The notes beneath the pieces were generated by a model. The model saw only the letters and a list, made by a program, of their open reading frames with translations. It did no database searches and had not been told where the DNA came from. A DNA stretch of 64,000 bases from Methylobacterium mesophilicum (GTDB taxonomy: Bacteria > Pseudomonadota > Alphaproteobacteria > Rhizobiales > Beijerinckiaceae), in the NCBI RefSeq assembly GCF_022179445.1, contig NZ_BPQU01000010.1, forward strand, positions 1 to 64,000, written 5' to 3'. Positions 30,301 to 48,951 of the stretch are shown piece by piece. The translations under genes and the position numbers were made by a program. Within the stretch, counting starts at the first letter, position 1. Every line of letters begins with the position of its first letter.

Positions 30301-31224
30301 ATGGGCGCGCGCTGCTCGCTCGTCGTCAACGGCCGGTCGGTGCGCGTCTCGACCGGCGACACGCCGCTGGAGGCGGCGCTGGCCGAAGGCATGATCGCGC
30401 CCGTGCAGGCGCAGCTCGCCAACCAGGTCGCCGGCCAGGGCAGTGCCGCCCCGTCGAGCCGCCGGCCGCCGGCCCGCCGGGCCCGGGCCGAGGCCCTGCG
30501 GCCGAGCCTGCCCGGCGCCCCGATCCTGGGCCAGGAGGAGGCCCCGCCCCCGGCCGTCGCCATCCGCAAGGGCACCGTCTCGCAGATCCGGCGGCTCTGC
30601 CCCGGCATCGTCGAGGTCGTGGCGACCCTGACCCGGCGCCCGAACCTCGAGCCCGGCCACCAGGCGCTCGTCACCTTCGCGGGCCTGCCCGCCCTGACCC
30701 TGGCCCCGACCCTGCGGATCGACGGCTCGGCCGAGATCAACGAGGCGGTGTTCCACATCCCCCGCGACCCCGAGGGCGGCCCGGTCGACGCGATCCGGCT
30801 CGACCAGCCCGTGCGCCTGAAGGGCCCCGTCGGCCGCGGCCAGTACCGGCCCGGCGGCGGGCGGCTCGTGCTGGTGGCGGCGGGAGCCGGCTTCGGCCCG
30901 ATCTGGGCGATCGCCCGGGCGGCCCGCTACGTCGAGCCCGCCCGCGAGATGGCGCTGGCGGTCGGCGCCCGGGACGCCCTCGACCTCTACATGCGCGAGA
31001 GCCTGGACTGGCTGCGCTGCACCGGCGTCGGCCGGATCGTGCTCTGCGCCGACCGCGGCGGCCAGCGCCCGCCGGACGTGCGCTCCGGCCCGCTCACCGC
31101 CCACCTGCCGAGCCTGCGCGCCACCGACGTCGTCCACGTGGCCGGCGACATCGCCACGATCGGCGCCGTGCAGGTGCTCGCCGCCTCGGTGGGCGCGCGC
31201 TGCTACCCGATCGTGCTCGACTGA
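30301..31224 (+). CDS. Ferredoxin-NADP reductase-like protein with degenerate ferredoxin end
   Basis: This 307-residue protein looks like an electron-transfer reductase that has lost parts. Residues 1-40 resemble the start of a plant-type 2Fe-2S domain (LVVNGRSVRVSTGDTPLEAALAEG), but the four cluster cysteines are missing. Instead comes a basic Pro/Ala linker. A reductase barrel follows from about residue 85, GTVSQIRRLCPGIVEVVATL to PGHQALVTF, without a clear RxYS FAD motif. The nucleotide-binding half opens with LVLVAAGAGFGPIWAIARAA instead of GTGxAP, and ends in VVHVAGDIATIGAVQVLAASVGA. It may still bind NAD(P)H. Its position after a globin suggests a partner role. Confidence 0.7.
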   Translation: MGARCSLVVNGRSVRVSTGDTPLEAALAEGMIAPVQAQLANQVAGQGSAAPSSRRPPARRARAEALRPSLPGAPILGQEEAPPPAVAIRKGTVSQIRRLCPGIVEVVATLTRRPNLEPGHQALVTFAGLPALTLAPTLRIDGSAEINEAVFHIPRDPEGGPVDAIRLDQPVRLKGPVGRGQYRPGGGRLVLVAAGAGFGPIWAIARAARYVEPAREMALAVGARDALDLYMRESLDWLRCTGVGRIVLCADRGGQRPPDVRSGPLTAHLPSLRATDVVHVAGDIATIGAVQVLAASVGARCYPIVLD

Positions 31225-31258
31225 CCACGACGGCCGTCCGCGGACCGCGCCCGGACCA

Positions 31259-31314
31259 TCAGGGCTCCGCCCCGAGACCCCGCCGCAGGGCCGGGGGCCC
31301 TTTGGGATCCCGTC
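31259..31314. repeat. Family-1 dispersed repeat, partial copy
   Basis: The modules AGGGCTCCGCCC, GAGACCCCGCC and a GGGCC...GGCCC hairpin followed by TTTGGGATCCCGTC match the right half of 10779-10886. The end matches the end of 36-80. Confidence 0.65.
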
Positions 31315-31339
31315 ATTTCCCGTGAGTCGGTCTGCGTCG

Positions 31340-32392
31340 ATGCTCCGCGTGCTCTGCCTCGGCTACAGCGTCACGGAGCTGGCGGGCTATGTCGAGCGCG
31401 CCAACGCCCTGGCGGCGGCCGAGGGGCGGCCGGTCACCTTCCTGCGCAGCGGCTGGGGCGGCCACTCCCTCCCCTCGATCGCCTGCCTGATCGACGAGAT
31501 CCTCGACGCCTGTCCCTGCGACCACGTCCTGCTGGAGCTGTTCACCGGCAACGTCCGCTACTTCGACGGCGCGACGATGCGGGCCTACCTGGACGACATC
31601 CTGGCGGCCACCGCCCGGCGGGGCCTGCCGGTGGCCTTCCTCAACCTCCACCAGGGCGGGGTCGATTACGCGGCCGAGCCCGTCGCCGCCCTGCTCGCTG
31701 AGTACCGCGCCCTCTACGGCATCGTTTGTCTCGACATCGCCGCCCCGGTGGCCGCCGCGGGGGCCGGGGACATCACCTACCTGCTGAAGGACGGGACCCA
31801 TGTCGCCCCGGCCGGGGCCGAACTCTACGGCACCCTGGTCTACGCCTTCATGCGGGCGCCGCCCCCCGGCCGCGCCTATGTCGACCGGTTCCGGGGCTTG
31901 CCGGCCCGGTTCGAATCCCTGCCGCTGCGCACCCTCCCCGGCCTGGAATGCGGGTTCGAACTGCGCCGCAACGGCATCCCGCTGCACTTCCTGGAGATCC
32001 CCGAGGGCGCGCGCGTCGAGATCCCGCTCGGGCGACCGCGTCGCGTGATCGGCCTGCTCGTGACCTACGGGCCGCAGGCGGGCACGCTCACGATCCGGGA
32101 TCCGGCACGCGGGCGGACGCGCGCGATCACCGCCTACGACGAATTCTCGTACTACATGCGCTCGGTCTACCGCACCGCCCTGTTCCCGGCCGCGCGCTCC
32201 CTGACGATCACGCAGGACTCCGCGCTGCCCGACATCGCCCTGCGCAAGGGCGAGCCGGACCGGGGGCCGCGTCTCGGCCGGGTGTCGCACGTGTTCTTCC
32301 GGCGCAGGCTCGGGCTCGCCGAGCGCGCGGCGCTGATCCGCCACCGGCTTCTCCGCAACCTGCGCCGGCTCACGGGTTTCCCGAGGGCCTGA
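31340..32392 (+). CDS. SGNH/GDSL-hydrolase-like protein
   Basis: This 350-residue protein starts with an SGNH-type alpha/beta core. The first strand is VLCLGYSVTELAGY in place of GDS, a Gly/Asn region is ELFTGNVRYF, and a block-V-like motif DGTHVAPAGAELYG supplies the Asp/His pair near residue 155. The nucleophile Ser would be in GYS. The rest, from about 190, is a beta-rich domain (ECGFELRRNGIPLHFLEIPEGARVEI to RVIGLLVTYGP) and a basic C-terminus. Start choice between GTG 31322 and ATG 31340 is uncertain, as neither has a good ribosome-binding site. Polysaccharide deacetylation is a possibility, not a conclusion. It is flanked by repeats on both sides. Confidence 0.6.
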   Translation: MLRVLCLGYSVTELAGYVERANALAAAEGRPVTFLRSGWGGHSLPSIACLIDEILDACPCDHVLLELFTGNVRYFDGATMRAYLDDILAATARRGLPVAFLNLHQGGVDYAAEPVAALLAEYRALYGIVCLDIAAPVAAAGAGDITYLLKDGTHVAPAGAELYGTLVYAFMRAPPPGRAYVDRFRGLPARFESLPLRTLPGLECGFELRRNGIPLHFLEIPEGARVEIPLGRPRRVIGLLVTYGPQAGTLTIRDPARGRTRAITAYDEFSYYMRSVYRTALFPAARSLTITQDSALPDIALRKGEPDRGPRLGRVSHVFFRRRLGLAERAALIRHRLLRNLRRLTGFPRA

Positions 32393-32397
32393 GGCCC

Positions 32398-32680
32398 TAC
32401 CTTTTCAAGGTGTTAGGCTGAGAGCCAGGATATGGCGTCGAGCCGGTCTGCACGGTCCTTTTCCCGGGCGCATGCAGCGCCAGCGGAATGCGACCCGGGA
32501 CCCAGCACACGACGGCGCGCAGCGTCCGCCTGATCGACCTGTGCCGCTGGCGCGGCGCTTCGTGTGCTGGGTCCCGGATCAGGTTCCGCTTCGCTTCACC
32601 TGTCCGGGAAAGGGACGCGCGTGATCCGCTCGGGAGCGCCGATCCCACGGCGCGCACGGGGCCGAACACCTTGAAAGCGA
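32398..32680. repeat. Nested long inverted repeat (possible MITE-like element)
   Basis: Outer arms TTTCAAGGTGTT (32403-32414) and AACACCTTGAAA (32665-32676) enclose an inner perfect 18-bp inverted repeat (32495-32512 with 32560-32577). AGCGGAA/TTCCGCT and TTCCCGG/CCGGGAA pairs lie in mirrored positions between them. No coding sequence is recognisable. The region fills most of the gap between the SGNH-like gene and glgP. Confidence 0.65.
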
Positions 32681-32805
32681 AGGGCTTGAGGCCCTTCGGC
32701 GGGGTGTCGGGGCAAGACATCCAGGACTTGGCCCCGACTTCGGGCGGAGCCCGGCACCAGGGCTCCGCCCTGGACCCGCGAAAGGTGCAAGACCTTTCGA
32801 AACCA
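32665..32805. repeat. Family-1 dispersed repeat, inverted copy
   Basis: Read on the - strand this has the same module order as 10779-10886: CGAAAGG/CCTTTCG hairpin, CAGGGCGGAGCCCTG, GGGCTCCGCCC, ACACCCCGCC, GAAGGGC...GCCCTTC, ending in the TTTCAAGGTGTT terminus. Confidence 0.75.
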
Positions 32806-32868
32806 GGACTTCCTTTCGAAACCAGGACTTCCTTTCGAAACCAGGACTTCCTTTCGAAACCGGGACTT
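32793..32868. repeat. Four 19-bp tandem repeats downstream of glgP
   Basis: The unit CCTTTCGAAACCAGGACTT is present four times head to tail (starts 32793, 32812, 32831, 32850). The first three are identical and the fourth has one A-to-G change. Each contains the palindrome TTTCGAAA. The array ends 5 bp from the glgP stop codon, so it lies in the 3' UTR of glgP. Confidence 0.9.
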
Positions 32869-32873
32869 CTTCT

Positions 32874-35414
<2,541 letters not shown>

Positions 35415-35735
35415 GTGCGGGTCCCCCAAAGTCAGCGCCCCGGAGTCTAGTGCCAGGGCTATCGTGGGCGGATTATCTCTTTTGATGGATTGCCACCGCG
35501 TGAACGGGCGGGCGATCCGTGCCCCGAAGCCGCGACTGTGCGACCGGCTTCCTGGCGAAGTCGTGGCGGTGCCGCCCCGACCGGGGCGTGCGACGGCGCG
35601 GCCGGAGATATGGCGCGACTACGTGACATTCTAGACACAACGGCCGGCACCGCCAGCCCGCGTCGCGCGCATCTGCGCCGTCGCCAGCGCGCGGCTCAGC
35701 GGTTAACCCTGGGCCGGGGATTCGCGAGGCGCAGC
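35415..35735. promoter_or_regulatory. Divergent control region glgP / GH13 glucosidase
   Basis: The 321-bp gap between two divergent starts holds no recognisable gene or repeat. AT-richer spots (GATTATCTCTTTTGATGG near 35471 and GACATTCTAGACAC near 35625) are likely promoter positions, but no consensus -35/-10 pair or EcfG motif was convincing. Confidence 0.35.
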
Positions 35736-37319
35736 ATGACCGAGACCGTCTGGTGGAAGCGCGGGACCGTCTACCAGGTCTATCCGCGCTCGTTCCAGGA
35801 CACGAACGGCGACGGGGTCGGCGACCTGCCGGGGATCACGGCGCGGCTCGACTACCTCGCGTGGCTCGGGGTGGACGCGGTGTGGATCTCGCCGGTCTAC
35901 CCCTCGCCCATGGCGGATTTCGGCTACGACGTCGCCGATTACTGCGGCATCGACCCGTTGTTCGGCACGCTGGCCGACTTCGACGCGCTCGTCGCCGAGG
36001 CCCATCGGCGCAAGCTGAAGGTGATCCTCGACTTCGTGCCCAACCACTCGTCGATCGCGCATCCGTGGTTCGCGCAGAGCCGGTCGTCGCGCTCCAGCCC
36101 GCAGCGGGACTGGTACATCTGGCGCGACCCGGCCCCGGGGGGCGGTCCGCCGAACAACTGGGTGTCGAATTTCGGAGGCCCGGCCTGGACGCTGGATGAG
36201 GCCACCGGCCAGTACTACTACCACGCCTTCCTGGCCGAGCAGCCGGACCTGAACTGGCGCAACCCCGCCGTCCGGGCCGCGATGCACGACGCGCTCCGCT
36301 TCTGGCTGGACCGCGGGGTCGACGGGTTCCGGGTCGACGTGATCTGGCACCTGATGAAGGATGCCGGATTCCGCGACAACCCGGCCAATCCCGACTACGC
36401 GCCGGGCACGCCCGAGATCAACCGCTTCACCCAGGTCTATTCCGCCGACCGCCCGGAGGTGTTCGACGTGATCGCCGGAATGCGGGCGGTGCTGCGCCAG
36501 TACGGCGAGCGGGTGCTGATCGGCGAGATCTACCTGCCGATCGAGCGGCTGGTGGCCTATTACGGCCCCGACCTCACCGGCGCCGACCTGCCCTTCAACT
36601 TCCAGCTGATCCAGACCCCGTGGCGGGCCGACGCGGTCGCCGACCTCGTGGCCCAGTACGAGGCGGCGCTCCCCGAGGGCGGCTGGCCGAACTGGGTGCT
36701 GGGCAACCACGACCAGCCGCGGATCGCCGCCCGGGTGGGCGAGGCCCAGGCCCGCATCGCCGCGATGCTGCTGCTGACGTTGCGCGGCACCCCGACCCTC
36801 TATTACGGCGACGAGATCGGGCTCGGCCGCGTCGCGATCCCGCCGGGGCGCGCCCGGGACCCCTGGGAGCGCAACGAGCCCGGCCACGGCCGCGACCCGG
36901 AGCGTACCCCGATGCAGTGGGACGAGGCCCCGCAGGCCGGCTTCTCGGCCGCGGAGCCGTGGCTGCCGCTCTCGGAGGATTGGGCCACCCGCAACGTCGA
37001 GGCCCAACGCTCGGATCCCGGCTCGATGCTGACCCTGCACCGGCGGCTCCTGGCGCTGCGGCGCGACCACCCGGCGCTCTGCGTGGGCGACTACCGGGGC
37101 CTGCCGGTCGAGGCCGGGGATGTGCTCGCCTACGAGCGCTGCGCCGACGACGCGTGCCTGCGCGTGATCCTGAACTTCGGCGGCGATCCGCACAGCCTGT
37201 CCCTGCCCGAGGGCGACTGGACGGTGCTGCTCTCGACGCTGGCCGGCCGGGCGGGGGCGCGCGCCCGCGAGACCCTGACGCTCGGGCCCGACGAGGGGGT
37301 GATCCTGCGCCGCTCCTGA
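35736..37319 (+). CDS. GH13 alpha-glucosidase / oligo-1,6-glucosidase family
   Basis: This is a cytosolic GH13 enzyme of 527 residues in the alpha-glucosidase subgroup. The barrel motifs are intact: DFVPNHSS (region I), nucleophile Asp201 in GFRVDVIWH, acid/base Glu264 in LIGEIYLP and Asp326 in VLGNHDQPR. The calcium or turn motif DTNGDGVGDL near residue 22 is typical. It has no signal peptide. It probably hydrolyses malto- or isomalto-oligosaccharides released by the debranching enzymes, or sucrose-like substrates; specificity is not readable. The ATG follows GAGGCG. It precedes glgA in the same direction with a 135-bp gap. Confidence 0.9.
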   Translation: MTETVWWKRGTVYQVYPRSFQDTNGDGVGDLPGITARLDYLAWLGVDAVWISPVYPSPMADFGYDVADYCGIDPLFGTLADFDALVAEAHRRKLKVILDFVPNHSSIAHPWFAQSRSSRSSPQRDWYIWRDPAPGGGPPNNWVSNFGGPAWTLDEATGQYYYHAFLAEQPDLNWRNPAVRAAMHDALRFWLDRGVDGFRVDVIWHLMKDAGFRDNPANPDYAPGTPEINRFTQVYSADRPEVFDVIAGMRAVLRQYGERVLIGEIYLPIERLVAYYGPDLTGADLPFNFQLIQTPWRADAVADLVAQYEAALPEGGWPNWVLGNHDQPRIAARVGEAQARIAAMLLLTLRGTPTLYYGDEIGLGRVAIPPGRARDPWERNEPGHGRDPERTPMQWDEAPQAGFSAAEPWLPLSEDWATRNVEAQRSDPGSMLTLHRRLLALRRDHPALCVGDYRGLPVEAGDVLAYERCADDACLRVILNFGGDPHSLSLPEGDWTVLLSTLAGRAGARARETLTLGPDEGVILRRS

Positions 37320-37454
37320 GCCCGCCCCTGCCATCTCTTGTCGCAGTGCAGCACGGACATCGCGCCATGGCGAAATCTGTAACCGAAGCTTAAGGCTGAC
37401 GCTGGCCTAAATTGTGCGTCGCAGCGGAACGGGTGCGACGGAGGAGCATTGGAC

Positions 37455-39074
37455 ATGGTTGAGGCCGTGACAGCCGTGTCTGCCCGATCCTCTGCCAGAC
37501 CGGGGCCTTCCGCCCGGCCGGGATCGATGCCCATGCACGATGCGCTCCGCGGTGGCTCCCTCGCCGATGAGGCCTTCGGCGAAGGCGGCGGTGCCGCAGT
37601 GCCGTTCACCAACCCGGCCTGGCCGGCCTCGCTGCGCCGCCGCATCCTGTACGCCACCCCGGAGATGGCCGACTTCGTGAAGACCGGCGGCCTCGGCGAG
37701 GTCTCGGCCGCCCTGCCCCGGGCCCTGGTGCCGCATTACGACATCCGCGTCCTGATCCCCGGCTACCGCCAGGTCCGGGCCGCGTTCCCCGACATCCCGG
37801 TGGTCGCCCGGCTCGAGGGCTTCGCGGGCGTGCCCCCCTGCGACCTCGGCCTGGTCGAGGCCGCCGACGGCCTGCGCATCTACGTCCTGCTGGCCCCCGA
37901 CCTGTACGAGCGCGACGGCACGCCCTACGGCGACGCGAACGGCGATTTCGGCGACAACGACCTGCGCTTCGCCCGCCTGAGCCTCGCGGCCGCGGAGATC
38001 GCCGCCGGCGCCGATTCGGACTGGGCCGCCGACCTGCTGCATCTCAACGACTGGCAGGCGGCTCTGGCCCCGGCCTACCTGGCCTGGCGCGGCCGGCGCA
38101 TCCCGAGCGTGCTGACGATCCACAACCTCGCCTATCAGGGCCTGTTCCCCCGCGACAGCCTGGGCCGCCTCGGCGTGCCGGACTCGGCCTTCCAGGTCGA
38201 CGGCGCGGAATTCTACGGCCAGCTGTCGTTCCTCAAGGCCGGCATCTTCTACGCCTCGCAGGTCACCACGGTGAGCGAGACCTACGCTCGGGAGATCCAG
38301 ACCCCCGAGATGGGCTGCGGCCTCGACGGGCTGCTGCGCACCCGCGCCGGCCAGGGCCGCCTCGCCGGCATCCTCAACGGCATCGACGAGACCTGGGACC
38401 CGAGCACCGACCAGCACCTCGCCACCCGGTTCGAGGTCGACGACTGGAAGGGCAAGCGCGCCAACGCCGAGGCGGTGCGCCAGCAATTCGGGCTCGCGGT
38501 CTCCCGCGGGCCGCTCTTCGCCATCGTCTCGCGCCTGGTGCACCAGAAGGGCATCGACCTGAGCCTGCAGGCGGCCGAGGCGATCGTGGCCGAGGGCGGA
38601 CAGCTCGTGGTGATCGGCCAGGGCGAGGGCCGGTTCGAGCAGGCCCTGCGCGGCCTGTCCAAGCGCCACCCGGACGCGGTCGGCGTGCATGTCGGCTTCG
38701 AGGAGGCCCAGGCACGGCGGATGTTCGCCGGCAGCGACTTCCTGCTGATGCCCTCGCGGTTCGAGCCGTGCGGGCTCGCCCAGATGTACGCCCAGCGCTT
38801 CGGCTCGCTGCCGATCGTGCACCGCACCGGGGGGCTGGCCGACACGGTGGAGGACGGGGTGACCGGCTTCACCTTCGCGGAGGCCTCCGCCCCTTCCTTC
38901 GGGGCGGCGGTCCGCCGGGCCTTCGAGGCGTTCGGCCAGAAGAAGCGCCTCAACGCCATGCGCCGACGTGCCATGGCCGCCCGGTTCGGCTGGGACCAGG
39001 CCGCCGACAGCTATGCCGGCCTCTACGCCCGTGCGATGGGCAACAGCCCGGCGCTGCGCTGGCGCGCCGCGTAG
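37455..39074 (+). CDS. glgA: Glycogen synthase (ADP-glucose, GT5)
   Basis: GlgA elongates alpha-1,4-glucan from ADP-glucose. The ADP-glucose site KTGGLGEVSAALP lies near residue 75, followed by LHLNDWQAAL, TIHNLAYQGLFP, TVSETYAREI, LNGIDE, SRLVHQKGIDL and the C-terminal nucleotide/acid motif SRFEPCGLAQMYAQRFGSLPIVHRTGGLADTV. Length 539 includes about 60 extra N-terminal residues of low complexity. The ATG at 37455 has GGAG at 8 nt; a TTG two codons earlier is too close. No glgC (ADP-glucose pyrophosphorylase) is in the window, so substrate must come from a gene elsewhere. Confidence 0.96.
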   Translation: MVEAVTAVSARSSARPGPSARPGSMPMHDALRGGSLADEAFGEGGGAAVPFTNPAWPASLRRRILYATPEMADFVKTGGLGEVSAALPRALVPHYDIRVLIPGYRQVRAAFPDIPVVARLEGFAGVPPCDLGLVEAADGLRIYVLLAPDLYERDGTPYGDANGDFGDNDLRFARLSLAAAEIAAGADSDWAADLLHLNDWQAALAPAYLAWRGRRIPSVLTIHNLAYQGLFPRDSLGRLGVPDSAFQVDGAEFYGQLSFLKAGIFYASQVTTVSETYAREIQTPEMGCGLDGLLRTRAGQGRLAGILNGIDETWDPSTDQHLATRFEVDDWKGKRANAEAVRQQFGLAVSRGPLFAIVSRLVHQKGIDLSLQAAEAIVAEGGQLVVIGQGEGRFEQALRGLSKRHPDAVGVHVGFEEAQARRMFAGSDFLLMPSRFEPCGLAQMYAQRFGSLPIVHRTGGLADTVEDGVTGFTFAEASAPSFGAAVRRAFEAFGQKKRLNAMRRRAMAARFGWDQAADSYAGLYARAMGNSPALRWRAA

Positions 39075-39146
39075 GGCTGGCGCTTCGGCAGGCTCCGAAT
39101 CTATTCCCGGCGCGGCAGGATCATCCAGTCCCGACCTGACACGCGT

Positions 39147-39312
39147 TCCCTCCCCCCTCTGCGGGAGAGGGCGGGCCGTCAGGCCGGGTCGGGAGAGGGG
39201 CAGCGCGACGGTTCAGGATCTCACGCCTGTCGCGCGCTTTCCGGAAACGGCGCTCCCCTTTCCCGACCCCTGCTGACGCAGGGGCCACCCTCCCCCGCAG
39301 AGGGGGGAGGGA
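39147..39312. repeat. Family-3 palindromic element, intact copy
   Basis: The element is 166 bp bounded by a perfect 19-bp inverted repeat: TCCCTCCCCCCTCTGCGGG (39147-39165) and its complement (39294-39312). A second inner palindrome around TTTCCGGAAA (near 39240) and a GACCCCTGC...GCAGGGGCC hairpin are inside. It lies between the convergent glgA and glgB stops and could terminate both transcripts. A disrupted relative is at 48614-48967. Confidence 0.75.
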
Positions 39313-39318
39313 TTTACG

Positions 39319-41624
39319 TCACCGCTCCAGCAAAAAAATCATCGTCGCGAGCGGCGGCAGGGTCAGCGACAGGGACTGGGCCTGGCCGTGGCTCGCCTGG
39401 CCGTCGGTGTGGCCGCCGCCGTTGTTGCCGAGGTTCGAGCCGCCGTAGACGCCCGCGTCCGAGTTGAACGCCTCCCTGTAAAAACCCGCCTCCGGAACGC
39501 CGACCCGGTAGCCCTCCCGGGGGATCGGGGTGAAGTTCGACACCACGATCGCGACCTCGCCCGGCTTGGCGCCCTTGCGGGCCCAGGCGATGACGCTGTT
39601 GTCCTGGTCGTCGGCCACCAGCCACTGGAACCCGGTCGCCTCGACGTCCCGGGTGTGGAGGGCCGGGGTCGAGACGTAGAGCCGGTTGAGGTCCCGCACC
39701 ACGTCCTTGACGCCCTTGTGCAGGGGGTCGTCGAGCAGGTGCCAGTCCAGGCTGATGTCGTGGTTCCACTCCCGCTCCTGGCCGAACTCGCCGCCCATGA
39801 ACAGCAGCTTCTTGCCGGGATGCCCCCACATGAAGCCGAAATAGGCGCGCAGGTTCGCGAATTTCTGCCAGCGGTCGCCCGGCATCTTGCCGAGCAGCGA
39901 GCCCTTCCCGTGCACGACCTCGTCGTGGGAGAGCGGCAGGATGAAGTTCTCCGAGAAGGCGTAGAGCAGCCCGAAGGTCAGGTTGTGGTGGTGGTAGCGG
40001 CGGTGGATCGGATCCTCCGACACGTATTTCAACGTGTCGTGCATCCAGCCCATGTTCCACTTGAAGCCGAAGCCGAGGCCGCCCGTGTAGGTCGGGTGCG
40101 AGACCCCCGGCCAGGAGGTCGATTCCTCCGCCACCGTGATGGTGCCGGGGGCGTGGCTGTAGGTCGCCTCGTTGGTCTTGCGCAGGAAGTCGATGGCGTC
40201 GAGGTTCTCGTTGCCGCCGTAGCGGTTCGGGATCCACTCGCCCTGCCGGCGCGAATAGTCGAGGTAGAGCATCGAGGCCACGGCATCCACCCGCAGGCCG
40301 TCGAGGTGGTAGTGCTCGAGCCAGAACCGGGCGTTGGCGGCCAGGAAGGTCGCGACCTCGGTCCGGCCGAAATTGTAGATGTAGGTGCCCCAATCCTGGT
40401 GGAAGCCCTGGCGCGGGTCGGCGTGCTCGTAGAGGTGCGTGCCGTCGAACAGGCCGAGCCCGTGCGCGTCCAGCGGGAAGTGGCCGGGCACCCAGTCGAG
40501 CATCACGCCGATGCCGGCCTCGTGGGCTGTGTCCACGAAGGCCGCGAAATCCTCGGGCGTGCCGAAGCGGCTGGTCGGGGCGAACAGCGAGACCGGCTGG
40601 TAGCCCCAGGACCCGTCGAACGGGAACTCGGTGATCGGCAGCATCTCGATATGGGTGAAGCCCATATCCTTGACGTAGGGGATCAGCCGCTCGCCCAGCT
40701 CCTTGTAGGTGAGGTAGCGGTTGCCCTCCTCGGGCACCCGCGCCCAGGAGCCGAGGTGGACCTCGTAGATCGAGATCGCGGCGTGGCGCGGATCCTTGGC
40801 GCCGCGGGTCGTCATCCAGCCGGCGTCGCGCCAGTCGAACTCGCCCGTCCCGTGGGTGACCGAGGCGGTTTCCGGCGGCTGCTGCGCCGCGAAGGCGACC
40901 GGGTCGGCCTTGAGCGGGATCAGGGCGCCGTCGGGGCCGCGGATCTCGAACTTGTAGCGCTCGCCGGCCTTGAGGCCGGGCACGAACACCTCCCAGATCC
41001 CGCCTTCCTGCCACAGGCGCATCGGGTGGCGCCGCCCGTCCCATTCGTTGAAGTCGCCGACGACGCTGACCTTGCGGGCGTTGGGCGCCCACACGGCGAA
41101 GCGGAAGCCGTCGATGCCGTCGAGCTGCCCCGACTGGGCGCCGAGCATCCGGTAGACCAGGTTGGTGCCGACCTCCCGCAGGGTCGCGACGTCGTAGGGC
41201 TCGATCGAGGAGCCGAAGCCGTAGGGGTCGAAGCGGCGCCGCCTGGTCCCGTCCCAGAACTCGACCTCGATCTCGTAGAGCGGCCGTCCCTCGCCCTCGA
41301 CCCGGGCGACGTAGAACCCGTCCGGGTGCCGCTTCTCGAACGGCACGGTGCGTTCGCCCGTCACCAGGGCGGCGGAGCGCGCCTCGGGCAGGACGGCGCG
41401 GACCTCCCAGGCGTTCGGGCCGACCCGGTGGGGGCCGAGCACGGAGAACGGGTCGCCGTGGTTGGCGGACATCAGCGCGGCGATCGCGTCCGGATGGACG
41501 CCCGAAGGGGTGCCCGAACGGGGGCCCGCCTGCGCCGAGGCGGCTCCGGCGTTCGGGACGTCCGCGTTCCGCGCGCTCGCCGCTTCCGGGTCGATCCGCG
41601 GTGCGAAGGTCTCGTCGGTCGCCG

Positions 41625-41628
<4 letters not shown>
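39319..41628 (-). CDS. glgB: 1,4-alpha-glucan branching enzyme
   Basis: GlgB makes alpha-1,6 branches in glycogen. Residues 1-45 are low-complexity. Then come an N1 domain ([11 protein letters not shown]), a carbohydrate-binding module 48 domain ([29 protein letters not shown]) and a GH13 barrel. In the barrel are nucleophile [16 protein letters not shown], acid/base [13 protein letters not shown], and [20 protein letters not shown]. The C-terminal beta domain ends in IFLLER. At 769 residues it matches the long two-N-domain form. The ATG at 41628 overlaps the treS stop (ATGA), so TreS-maltokinase and GlgB are coupled. It would branch chains made by GlgE and GlgA. Confidence 0.96.
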
Positions 41629-44903
<3,275 letters not shown>

Positions 44904-45050
44904 CGCGTCGCTGCCTCATCGGTCGAAGGTCAAGGGGACCGGCGGTCGGGACCGGCCGGGGCGCGGGCGGTCGGCCGCGCGGCGCAATGGTCGGCGACGG
45001 GCGGGCCCGTCGCCGGTGTCAGACGTCAGGGTGAGGTGCCACGGGTCGCC

Positions 45051-48461
<3,411 letters not shown>

Positions 48462-48742
48462 GTCTCGTAACGCCCGAACCGCGCGGGCGTGCCTTACGTG
48501 GGACGGCGCGGATGTTCAGGTCCGCGCCACCCGCCTCTCAGCAGATTCGCATGACAGGGCCGCGAGGGGCCTGCCGATCGTGTTCTTCGTAGCAGCGGCG
48601 GACCCGTGCATCCTCCCTCCCCCCTTTGCGGGGGAGGGTGGCTCTCGAAGGGGGTCGGGCCGGGACGAAGTCCCGCAAGAGGGGAGCGACGGTGCAGGAG
48701 AAGGCCGCGGCCTTCATGCTGGTCCACCCTCCCCCGCAGAGG

Positions 48743-48951
48743 CTACGACGTTCAGACATCGGCACTCATAGGGCGCGACGAACCCCCTCTCCCGTGCGGG
48801 AGAGGGTTGGGGTGAGGGATGCGACATCTCCGGAAAGACCTGATCCCTCACCCGGCTCTCTGCGAGAGCAGACCTCTCCCGCACGGGAGAGGGGACCCGC
48901 GCCTGATCCTGCGACCGTGTTGCCCAGCCTGATCTGTGAATCCGGTAGCCG
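48743..48951. mobile_element. 209-bp insertion with 7-bp direct repeats (family-2 element)
   Basis: The segment sits inside the family-3 repeat and is flanked by GCAGAGG at 48736-48742 and 48952-48958, like a target-site duplication. It contains no open frame of note. Its centre is the 111-bp palindromic block 48784-48894, bounded by a perfect 22-bp inverted repeat. The ends (CTACG and GGTAGCCG) are only weakly complementary. It could be a non-autonomous miniature element; the transposase needed is not in the window. Confidence 0.6.
48784..48894. repeat. Family-2 111-bp palindromic block, copy A
   Basis: Perfect 22-bp inverted arms (48784-48805 and 48873-48894), each itself a near-palindrome around CCCGTGCGGG, enclose a second inverted pair TGAGGGAT/ATCCCTCA and a core with TCCGGAAAGACCTG. 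The outer arms and length match 59160-59270. Confidence 0.85.

Noticed and set aside
32793..32868. Short direct repeats resembling a CRISPR array
   Set aside because: Units are joined head to tail without spacers and there are no cas genes nearby.
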